Shown: piece after piece, positions 1 through 5,020 of the stretch
Layout of the letters: the number at the start of each line of letters is the position of its first letter
Numbering within the stretch: position 1 is the first letter of the stretch
Source: Caulobacteraceae bacterium
GTDB taxonomy: Bacteria > Pseudomonadota > Alphaproteobacteria > Caulobacterales > Caulobacteraceae
NCBI GenBank assembly: GCA_025351125.1
Contig: JANXWN010000416.1
Coordinates: forward strand, 1-5,542
Direction: 5' to 3'
DNA: 5,542 nt
Notes under the pieces: model-generated
Told to the model about the DNA's origin: nothing
Seen by the model: only the letters and a program-made list of their open reading frames with translations
The model's database searches: none
Program-made: the position numbers and the translations under genes

Positions 1-270
1 CTGGACGAGCTGATGCCCCGCCTCGCGGCCTTGAGCCAACCGCCCGATATTATCATTTCCGACTATCGGTTGCGTGGCGGCGAAAACGGGATTGCGGTTA
101 TCGAGCACATCTTGGCGCACTACGATCGCAACATCCCCGCCATGCTGATCACCGGCGACACCGCGCCCGACCGGATCAGCGAAGCGCAAACAAGCGGTTT
201 TACCCTGCTACACAAACCTTTGTCGAACAGCAAACTTCGCGCCGCGATCGGCAACCTGCTTAGAGGCTAA
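1..270 (+). CDS. C-terminal receiver domain, probably of a hybrid sensor histidine kinase (5' end outside window)
   Basis: The reading frame is open from the first base and ends with TAA at 268-270, so only the last 89 residues are visible. They form most of a response-regulator receiver domain. The phospho-acceptor Asp is in IISDYRL (visible residue 21), the conserved Thr is in LITGDT (residue 51), and the conserved Lys is in LLHKPL (residue 72). The protein stops about 17 residues after that Lys-Pro, with no output domain, as in the terminal receiver of hybrid histidine kinases. The ITGDTAPDR and HKPL wording is typical of those proteins. The kinase core is not in the window, so a stand-alone CheY-like protein is possible. 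Its 3' end overlaps by 11 bp the end of the convergent response-regulator gene. That arrangement suggests a cognate sensor and regulator pair, which is inference. Confidence 0.8.
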   Translation: MDELMPRLAALSQPPDIIISDYRLRGGENGIAVIEHILAHYDRNIPAMLITGDTAPDRISEAQTSGFTLLHKPLSNSKLRAAIGNLLRG

Positions 271-898
271 CCCGGCGGGCGTCGCGCGCGATGTTCGCGG
301 CTTGCGCGCGGTTGGCGACGTTTAATGATCTTAGAATGGCGGTGACGTGAGCCTTGACGGTCTTTTCCGACAGTCCGAGTTGGTAAGCGATTTCTTTGTT
401 GGCAATGTCTTCACTGATCAGCGCCAGGACTTCGGCCTGTCGTTCGGTAAGCCCGGCCAGTCCGCCGCTTCGTTCGCCGCCGCCGGCGTGTAGGGAATGA
501 GATCCGCTCATCACGAACGGCGGCACATAAACTTCGCCGTCGAGCACCAGGCGCAACGCCGCCAGCAAGGTGGTGGGCGTCGCCGACTTGGGGATAAACC
601 CCAGGGCGCCGTGCGCCAAGGCGCTTCGCACATCGCTCGCCGCCTCCGACGACGACAAGACAACGACCGGTAGATCCGGATGCAGTCGGCCAAAGGCGTC
701 AAGCGCCTCCATCCCGCTGACCCTTGGCAAGACCAAGTCTAAAAACACCACGTCGAGATCGGGGTGTTCACCAGCGCGGGCTAACGCAGTTTCGCTATCG
801 CCGGCGTGGATCACCGTCGCGCCTTCGACGCCGTGCCGCAACACAGCGGAGAGGCCCTCACGGACGACGGCATGGTCATCGACGACGAGAAATTTCAT
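260..898 (-). CDS. NarL/FixJ (LuxR-type) response regulator
   Basis: This 212-residue protein has the standard two-domain layout of the NarL family. The N-terminal receiver (about 1-120) has the acidic pair D7-D8, phospho-acceptor D54 in VVFLDLVLP, S82/S83 at the switch Ser/Thr position and K104 in FIPKSA, so all residues needed for phosphorylation are present. A Gly/Ser-rich linker (about 131-147) leads to a C-terminal LuxR-type helix-turn-helix (about 148-210). That domain carries LTERQAEVL, IANKEIAYQLGLSEKTVKAHV and the final LNVANRAQA helix. It is expected to be a cytoplasmic DNA-binding regulator activated by phosphotransfer, probably from the kinase whose tail overlaps its 3' end. The ATG at 898 has no strong ribosome binding site, but the protein starts exactly where the family does. 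The gene is divergent from a PEP-CTERM gene across about 150 bp that contain a perfect 20-bp palindrome. Control of that gene or of itself is plausible but unproven. Confidence 0.93.
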   Translation of the reverse strand: MKFLVVDDHAVVREGLSAVLRHGVEGATVIHAGDSETALARAGEHPDLDVVFLDLVLPRVSGMEALDAFGRLHPDLPVVVLSSSEAASDVRSALAHGALGFIPKSATPTTLLAALRLVLDGEVYVPPFVMSGSHSLHAGGGERSGGLAGLTERQAEVLALISEDIANKEIAYQLGLSEKTVKAHVTAILRSLNVANRAQAANIARDARRVSL

Positions 899-962
899 GG
901 CTGTTCATCGTAGGCGTTCGCGCCGCGTCGACAAGGCCCCGTGAGGTCTCACGGCGCGCGCT

Positions 963-992
963 CCGTGGTCTTAAGACCACGGTCCGATTTAC
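963..992 (+). promoter_or_regulatory. Palindromic element, copy 1, upstream of first PEP-CTERM gene
   Basis: Positions 963-982 are a perfect 20-bp palindrome: the half-site CCGTGGTCTT is followed directly by its reverse complement. Positions 967-992 recur with one substitution at 1813-1838, in front of the second PEP-CTERM gene. The shared part covers GGTCTTAAGACC, then ACGGTCC, one variable base, then ATTTAC. The palindrome centre is about 76 bp before the ATG at 1049. The size and symmetry suit a dimeric regulator such as a LuxR/NarL-type protein. The element also lies in the divergent region of the response-regulator gene, so it could act on both genes. The role as operator or promoter is inference. 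Confidence 0.6.
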
Positions 993-1048
993 AGCGAAAG
1001 ACGATTGAGGAAGACAGTGAATTTCGCAAAAAATGGAGACGAAGTTCG

Positions 1049-1762
1049 ATGCGTGTACGTGAAATGAAGATCCGGCCGATGGCCCTGGCCGCCGGCGTCG
1101 CGCTCTCTTTGATCCTCGTTAACATCGCCGCGGCGGCGACGGTTGTCACAACGTTTACAGGCACGGTTAGCGTCGGGCTCGATCGTACGGGCCTTTTCGG
1201 CGCGCCCGGCGCCAGTCTTGCGGGCGACGCGTTTAAGGCGGTCTACACGACCGACGACACCGCGCCGGGCGCGGTCAGTTCATCGACCACGCGGTTCGAC
1301 TCGCAAATCACTGGAGGTCCGGGTGTGTCGCCGGTCAAGGCTAGCCTCGAAATCAACGGTGTGACGTTTTTTGTCAGTGGCGGAGCCGGCGGCGAAACGC
1401 GACGCGGCGGCGATACAAATCCGACCAGTTCAGTGACGCTGTTTGCCGCCGGCGATGACGCCAACACCGGATTGTCGAACTTCGTTTCGTCGTTCACCGA
1501 CCACTTTTCTTTATCGTCGGATTATCATGCCGCGCTCAACCATGTCGTGCGGAGCGACGATGGGACCGGCGATTATTTTTTTACCGGTGACGGCACGAAT
1601 ACGTTCGCTTGGGCCAAATTCGATGTCGCAACCGTAACGGTGCAATCGGTCGGCGGCGCCGTTCCGGAACCTGGACCTTGGGCTTTGATGGTTTTGGGTA
1701 TCGGCGGTCTGGGCGCCGTTCTGCGCCGGCGCTCACGGAATGTCGAAAGATGGTCGGTCTGA
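1049..1762 (+). CDS. PEP-CTERM (PEPxxW type) sorted surface/exported protein
   Basis: The ATG at 1049 is chosen because GGAG lies at 1035-1038, ten bases upstream, and a proper signal peptide follows. Another ATG at 1064 is possible, whereas an upstream extension to 941 would place some 36 non-signal residues in front. The 237-residue product has a basic N-terminus, a hydrophobic segment (about 11-30) ending in AAAA, then a Gly/Ser/Thr/Asp-rich, low-Lys body predicted to be mostly beta. It ends in a PEP-CTERM tail: VPEPGPWALM (PEP at 206-208), a Gly-rich hydrophobic helix (about 211-225) and RRR at 226-228, followed by a nine-residue extension. In known systems such tails are cleaved by exosortase after Sec export, and the proteins end up at the surface or in the exopolysaccharide matrix. 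The body contains FTGTVSVGLD and SLAGDAF, a pattern common in such proteins but of unknown function. No enzyme motif is seen. Confidence 0.88.
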   Translation: MRVREMKIRPMALAAGVALSLILVNIAAAATVVTTFTGTVSVGLDRTGLFGAPGASLAGDAFKAVYTTDDTAPGAVSSSTTRFDSQITGGPGVSPVKASLEINGVTFFVSGGAGGETRRGGDTNPTSSVTLFAAGDDANTGLSNFVSSFTDHFSLSSDYHAALNHVVRSDDGTGDYFFTGDGTNTFAWAKFDVATVTVQSVGGAVPEPGPWALMVLGIGGLGAVLRRRSRNVERWSV

Positions 1763-1812
1763 GCCTTACGGCGTTGAGAGCGCGCGCGGGCACGGCAGGC
1801 GTACCGCCCAAC

Positions 1813-1838
1813 GGTCTTAAGACCACGGTCCTATTTAC
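1813..1838 (+). promoter_or_regulatory. Palindromic element, copy 2, upstream of second PEP-CTERM gene
   Basis: This is the second copy of the 26-bp element at 967-992, with 25 of 26 bases identical; the only difference is T for G at the 20th base. Here only the 12-bp core GGTCTTAAGACC (1813-1824) is symmetric, because the left flank is CAAC rather than CCGT. The conserved part therefore extends to one side of the palindrome, ACGGTCC then ATTTAC, on the side facing the gene in both copies. That asymmetry suggests an operator joined to a promoter element rather than a simple hairpin. The centre lies about 108 bp before the ATG at 1927, or 78 bp before the GTG at 1897. Confidence 0.6.
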
Positions 1839-1926
1839 GCCGGACTTCGGGCCTGTTTAAGTCTAAATATCGCCTCGATCATTTCGGGATCGGCAGGTGA
1901 ACGCCTTTCAATTGGAACCCAGCGCG

Positions 1927-2592
1927 ATGTCGATCAGAAACCTTCGTCTTTCAATGCTTGGCGCCGCGGTCGCCGCGGGACTATCGCTCGCCGGCGCCGC
2001 GTCGGCCGCGGTCGTGACCGTGAGCGGTTTCGCCGGTCCGTGGAACCCCGCCATCGCCGGCAATCCGGCGTACGGCGTCGGCGACAACGCCCCTGCGGCG
2101 TTTCTGACGGTCACCGCCGGCGACAATATCACCATCCAATATCTGTCGGGCCTGACCGGCGCGTTCGGCGGCGGTCCTTCCACGGTGGACGCCCTGGGCT
2201 ATGTCGGCTTGATTTTCGGCAGCGGCGCGGGCTTTACCGGCATTGGCTCGTCCGGAACATTCTTCCCCAGCCACGCCATCGACCCCGGCAATACCGGCGC
2301 TCCAATTTATCTTAACGCCCTGATCGGCGACTTCGTCGATTCTTCGGGGGTCGTCTTAAGCGTCTTCGCTCCCGGAAACGGGCCCTTTAGCATTCAAGCT
2401 CCGATTGGCGCTGTCGCGCTGCAATTCGGCGTCAACGACGATATCTTCGCCGATAATTCCGGCGCCTTGAAGATTGACGTGACGGGCGCCACCGGCGGCG
2501 GGGTCCCCGAACCCCTCGCTTGGACGATGATGCTGGTCGGTTTCGGCGGCGTCGGCGGCGTGCTGCGGCGGCGGCGGTTGACGCTGGCCTGA
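1927..2592 (+). CDS. PEP-CTERM protein with LecA (PA-IL)-like lectin fold core
   Basis: The ATG at 1927 gives a compact signal peptide (hydrophobic 10-27, likely cleavage after ASA at 25-27) with GGAA at 1914-1917. A GTG at 1897 with GGGA at 1886-1889 is the alternative and adds ten residues. The 221-residue product has a core (about 32-186) with motifs resembling the Pseudomonas lectin LecA/PA-IL: GDNITI (65-70), NALIGDF (130-136), a GPF-type turn (152-154) and VNDDIFADNSG (169-179). In LecA the corresponding YND...NNSG loop binds calcium and galactose; here the Asp and the following Asp-Asn pair are kept, but the loop is about two residues shorter and the LecA Thr is lost. The tail is VPEPLAWTMM (PEP 194-196), a Gly-rich helix and RRRR (214-217), the PEPxxW sorting signal. 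A surface or matrix carbohydrate-binding role is likely but inferred. The gene lies 164 bp after the first PEP-CTERM gene, with its own upstream element. Confidence 0.88.
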   Translation: MSIRNLRLSMLGAAVAAGLSLAGAASAAVVTVSGFAGPWNPAIAGNPAYGVGDNAPAAFLTVTAGDNITIQYLSGLTGAFGGGPSTVDALGYVGLIFGSGAGFTGIGSSGTFFPSHAIDPGNTGAPIYLNALIGDFVDSSGVVLSVFAPGNGPFSIQAPIGAVALQFGVNDDIFADNSGALKIDVTGATGGGVPEPLAWTMMLVGFGGVGGVLRRRRLTLA

Positions 2593-2623
2593 ACGAACCG
2601 ACGCGTGACCGCGTTCGCCGGTG

Positions 2624-2676
2624 CTAGAGCACGATGATTTTAGACGGAACCGTCCAAAATCTGAATCGTGCTCTAA
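2624..2676. repeat. Long imperfect palindrome 1, possible dispersed repeat and terminator
   Basis: The outer arm TAGAGCACGAT (2625-2635) pairs perfectly with ATCGTGCTCTA (2665-2675). The inner arm GATTTTAGACGG (2636-2647) pairs with 2650-2661 except for one A/C mismatch, leaving a 2-base centre and a 3-base bulge at 2662-2664. It lies between the convergent PEP-CTERM and TetR genes. GAGC/GCTC-ended palindromes of this type are common intergenic repeats in alphaproteobacterial genomes, as I recall. It may also act as a bidirectional terminator, although it lacks a classical long T run. Confidence 0.7.
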
Positions 2677-2686
2677 AAGCAAAAGT

Positions 2687-2740
2687 CTAGAGCCTGATTT
2701 AGCGTTTACATCTGTGCCGTGTAAACTCATCAGACTCTAG
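2687..2740. repeat. Long imperfect palindrome 2, adjacent to palindrome 1
   Basis: The outer arms are CTAGAGCCTGAT (2687-2698) and ATCAGACTCTAG (2729-2740), with one mismatch. The inner arms are GTTTACA (2704-2710) and TGTAAAC (2720-2726), separated by a 9-base loop. It starts 11 bases after palindrome 1 and has the same CTAGAG start, but the inner sequence is unrelated. It ends 6 bases before the TetR stop codon. Role as repeat element, transcription end, or both, is inferred. Confidence 0.65.
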
Positions 2741-2746
2741 GAAGAG

Positions 2747-3364
2747 TTAGGTTTCCCGACGCGGCAAGGCCGGCAGGCCGCCCATGACGAAACGGACGAC
2801 GAACTCGGCGGCTCCGTCGACGTCGCGCGGCGTTCGTGACATCATGATGTCGCCGACCTCACGCGCGACGGCGATCGCGGCGCTGGAGAGATACTCGATA
2901 TCGATCCGAGCGGAAAGATCGCCGCCCATGATCTGGGCGATCGCGCCGCGCACTTCGTCATAGACCGACAGGATTTCGGGGGTGTTGCGCGTATGGGGCA
3001 TCGGGCCGCCCGGTCGCTCGGTCAGCCAGGCTTCGTGCTCGCCGGCGAGAAATTCGAAGAACGCCCGCACCGCCGCGCGCAGATAGGATTCGACGTCGCT
3101 CGCTTCGGCGGAAAGGGCCGTCAGAATCGGTCGAAACCGGCGTGCGCCGTCGTCGGTCAGGGCGTCGAACACCTCTTCTTTCGAACGGAAGTAGTTGTAG
3201 AAGGCGCCGACGGACAGGTCGGTGCGTCGGATAATGTCCCGCACGCTCGCCCCCTCGAAACCCGTCTCGCCGAACACGGCGCGCGCCGCGTCGAGGATCG
3301 CTTGGCGGTTGGCCGCCTTCGATTGTTCGCGCTTTCCGGGATTAAGATCGAGAACTTGCGACAT
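2747..3364 (-). CDS. TetR/AcrR-family transcriptional regulator
   Basis: The chosen start is the ATG at 3364, giving 205 residues, the usual TetR length. A GTG at 3406 would add 14 residues and shorten the divergent promoter region to 37 bp; neither start has a clear ribosome binding site. The N-terminal DNA-binding domain (about 16-66) shows the family pattern: RQAILDAARAVFGETGF, then ASVRDIIRRTDLSVGAFYNYF with SKEEVFDAL. The remainder is a helical ligand-binding and dimerization domain that I cannot assign to a ligand class. It is divergent from a glutathione S-transferase gene with 79 bp between, the typical layout of a TetR repressor and its target, so local repression relieved by a small hydrophobic or electrophilic ligand is a reasonable inference. 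Its 3' end faces the two palindromes. Confidence 0.93.
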   Translation of the reverse strand: MSQVLDLNPGKREQSKAANRQAILDAARAVFGETGFEGASVRDIIRRTDLSVGAFYNYFRSKEEVFDALTDDGARRFRPILTALSAEASDVESYLRAAVRAFFEFLAGEHEAWLTERPGGPMPHTRNTPEILSVYDEVRGAIAQIMGGDLSARIDIEYLSSAAIAVAREVGDIMMSRTPRDVDGAAEFVVRFVMGGLPALPRRET

Positions 3365-3443
3365 GGATGGGGTAAATCGACTAGACGAGCGGCGAAGTCC
3401 AGTCACGGCGTCGTCGGTCGCGGCCTGTTCGAGGAGACCCGCC
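3365..3443. promoter_or_regulatory. Divergent promoter region between TetR and GST genes
   Basis: These 79 bp must hold the promoters of both divergent genes if the chosen starts are right. A near-palindrome, TCGACTAGACGA at 3377-3388 (10 of 12 positions symmetric, centred on CTAG), is the only obvious symmetric site and could be a TetR operator. It is shorter than usual TetR sites. No convincing -35/-10 pair is seen. Confidence 0.3.
3431..3436 (+). promoter_or_regulatory. Ribosome binding site deciding a TTG start
   Basis: GAGGAG lies seven bases before the TTG at 3444. The frame stays open further upstream, but any earlier start would overlap the TetR gene and add residues absent from the GST family. 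This site therefore fixes the start. Confidence 0.75.
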
Positions 3444-4070
3444 TTGCTGACGCTGTATTACGCCGCTCACACCTGCGCTCTGGCCACCCACATCGCGCTG
3501 GAAGAGGCGGGGGCGGACTATAATTTGGTTCGGGTCGATTTCGCCAAAACCGAACAGTGCGGCGCCGACTATCTCAAGGTAAATCCCAAGGGCCGGGTCC
3601 CCGCTCTGGCGACCGAGCACGGTGTTCTCACCGAAACACCCGCTCTGTTGATCTACGTCGCTGAACGCTATTCGAACGAAGGCCTCGCGCCGCTGGACGA
3701 CGCCTTCGATCTGGCCCGGACACAGGCTTTTAACAGCTATCTCTGCTCGACGGTCCATGTCGCTCATGCCCATCGCATGCGCGGCCATCGCTGGGCCGAC
3801 GACGAGGCGACGATCGCAGGAATGCAGCGCGCGGTTCCCCGATCGGTCGCAGCGGCCTTCCAATTGATCGAGGACGGCTTGCTCAAGGGTCCCTGGGTGT
3901 TGGGCGAGCGATTCAGCGTATGCGACGCCTATCTTTTCACCCTCGCCCAATGGCTTGAAGCGGATGGTGTGGATCCCGCCCGCTTTCCGCGCGTCATCGC
4001 CCACCGCAGCCGGGTTTCCGAGCGTGAGGCGGTGAAACGCGCGATTGAGGCGGAGGTCGCTAAACCCTAA
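3444..4070 (+). CDS. Glutathione S-transferase, beta-class-like
   Basis: Starting at TTG 3444, the product has 208 residues, the usual length of a soluble bacterial GST. The N-terminal thioredoxin-like domain (about 1-80) begins LTLYYAAHTCALATHIALEE. C11 sits at the position of the catalytic cysteine of beta-class enzymes. NPKGRVPAL (about 49-57) has the cis-Pro, and LTETPALL supplies the Glu-Thr/Ser pair that contacts the glutathione gamma-glutamyl group. The C-terminal helical domain holds YLCSTVHVAHAHRMRGHRWADD, the VCDAYLFTLAQWLE N-capping box region with its conserved Asp, and FPRVIAHRSRV. It is a likely cytosolic enzyme conjugating glutathione to electrophiles, or a thiol transferase; the substrate is unknown. 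The divergent TetR gene is its probable regulator. Its stop codon overlaps by 4 bp the stop of the convergent SDR gene. Confidence 0.92.
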   Translation: MLTLYYAAHTCALATHIALEEAGADYNLVRVDFAKTEQCGADYLKVNPKGRVPALATEHGVLTETPALLIYVAERYSNEGLAPLDDAFDLARTQAFNSYLCSTVHVAHAHRMRGHRWADDEATIAGMQRAVPRSVAAAFQLIEDGLLKGPWVLGERFSVCDAYLFTLAQWLEADGVDPARFPRVIAHRSRVSEREAVKRAIEAEVAKP

Positions 4071-4966
4071 ACGGTGCGCTTGGACCGATCTTTCTCGTTC
4101 GCGCCTTGGATCATGGCGCGGGCGTCAGTCCATTGTTGATCGGTCCAGCCGCTGAGGGCCGCGAAATTGCCGCCGCCGGCGTTCCAAGCGCCTCCGTCAA
4201 TGCCGATGGTCTGGCCGGTGACGTATTCGCTCATTGGATGCAGCAAATAGACCGCCAGATTGCCCAGCTCGGGCATTCTGCCGACCCGACCCATCGGGAT
4301 CGAATTCACACTGCTGCTTGAGTCCGTGCTTTGGCCCGGGCTGAGGCGCGCCCACGCGCCCTCGGTCGGAAACGGACCCGGCGCGATGGCATTCAGCCGG
4401 ATACCCTTGGGTCCCCATTCGGCGGCGAGCGATTGGGTCATGACATTCAGACCAGCCTTAGACATCGCCGATGGGACGGTGAAGGGTCCGCCGCTCCAGA
4501 CCCACGTCGTCAGGATGGAAATCACCGATGCTTTCTTGCCTTCGGCGATCCAACGTTTGCCGCAATCGAGCGTAACGAAAAACGAGCCGCGAAACACGAT
4601 GTTGGCGATAGCGTCGAAAGCGCGGGGCGATAAGTCCTCAGTGCGGCTGATGAAATTACCCGCCGCGTTGTTGATCAAGCCGGTCAGGGCGCCGCCGTCG
4701 GCCCAAATCAGATCAAGCATGTCGTGGATGGCCTCGGGTACGCGGATGTCGCACGCCATGCCAACCACCTTGCCGCCGTGCGCCGCCATCAGCTTGGCCG
4801 CCGTCTCGTCTAATACGCCGCCCCGACGTCCGCAAATATACACCGTGGCGCCCAGGATCAGGCAGGCCTCCGCCATTTCCTTGCCCAATCCGGTTCCGCC
4901 GCCGGTAATAAGAATTCGTTCGCCGGTCATTAATCCGGGTTTGAACATCAGGTCATCGGGGGTCAC
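4067..4966 (-). CDS. SDR-family oxidoreductase, 2,4-dienoyl-CoA reductase-like, with active-site Tyr replaced by Trp
   Basis: The start is GTG 4966 because GAGGAG stands seven bases upstream. An ATG at 4993 would add nine residues, and MFKPG at 4948 has no binding site. The product has 299 residues. The Rossmann motif TGGGTGLG is at 21-28, and R47-R48 after the second strand points to NADP(H). D73 in CDI and NNAAGN at 99-104 are conserved. The stretch VPSAMSKAG (164-172), LAAEWGPKGIRLNAIAPGP and GAWARL matches mitochondrial-type 2,4-dienoyl-CoA reductases, in which the classic YxxxK is absent and a Tyr lies 15 residues before the Lys (Y199 and K214 in human DECR1, from memory). Here K170 is present but residue 155 is Trp (TTWVWSG, where relatives read TTYAWTG). 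The fold fits NADPH-dependent reduction of unsaturated fatty acyl-CoA, but activity is uncertain. It lies 54 bp downstream of the DUF72 gene in the same direction. Confidence 0.9.
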   Translation of the reverse strand: MTPDDLMFKPGLMTGERILITGGGTGLGKEMAEACLILGATVYICGRRGGVLDETAAKLMAAHGGKVVGMACDIRVPEAIHDMLDLIWADGGALTGLINNAAGNFISRTEDLSPRAFDAIANIVFRGSFFVTLDCGKRWIAEGKKASVISILTTWVWSGGPFTVPSAMSKAGLNVMTQSLAAEWGPKGIRLNAIAPGPFPTEGAWARLSPGQSTDSSSSVNSIPMGRVGRMPELGNLAVYLLHPMSEYVTGQTIGIDGGAWNAGGGNFAALSGWTDQQWTDARAMIQGANEKDRSKRTV

Positions 4967-4973
4967 GGCGCGT

Positions 4974-4979
4974 CTCCTC
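4974..4979 (-). promoter_or_regulatory. Ribosome binding site deciding a GTG start
   Basis: On the minus strand GAGGAG is followed by seven bases and then GTG at 4966. This places the SDR start between the longer ATG option (4993) and the shorter one (4948), neither of which has a comparable site. Confidence 0.7.
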
Positions 4980-5020
4980 TTGGTGTGACCCACATTCTGT
5001 TGGACTGTCCCTAGGGTAGG

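Noticed and set aside
963..982. The 20-bp palindrome as an intrinsic terminator hairpin
   Set aside because: It has no loop and no T run after it, and it lies between divergent gene starts rather than after a gene. Its second copy keeps the flanking promoter-side bases rather than the full stem.
967..995. Reading the shared PEP-CTERM upstream element as a sigma-54 promoter
   Set aside because: Copy 2 has GG, ten bases, then GC (1827-1840), but copy 1 has AG at the corresponding place, and the identity between copies stops before that position. The TTGC-like -12 box is absent in both.
570..1008. Plus-strand open frames opposite the response-regulator gene
   Set aside because: They are Arg/Ser/Thr-rich with no recognizable fold and lie antisense to a gene with complete receiver and HTH motifs.
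941..1048. N-terminal extension of the first PEP-CTERM protein back to 941
   Set aside because: It would put about 36 hydrophilic residues before the signal peptide and would run through the palindromic element. The ATG at 1049 has a GGAG site.
3222..3443. Upstream extension of the GST frame to an ATG at 3222
   Set aside because: It lies wholly over the TetR gene, and the residues do not resemble the GST family. The TTG at 3444 with GAGGAG starts exactly at the family N-terminus.
3381..4004. Long open frame on the minus strand opposite the GST gene (207 codons)
   Set aside because: It covers the GST gene in antisense and also runs into the TetR/GST promoter region. No family features are visible.
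4260..4988. Long open frame on the plus strand opposite the SDR gene (242 codons)
   Set aside because: It mirrors a clear SDR gene on the other strand. Its residues show no domain pattern, so it is a high-GC antisense shadow.
5009..5016. CCCTAGGG palindrome between the DUF72 and SDR genes
   Set aside because: Eight symmetric bases in high-GC DNA are expected by chance, and no second copy or promoter context was seen.
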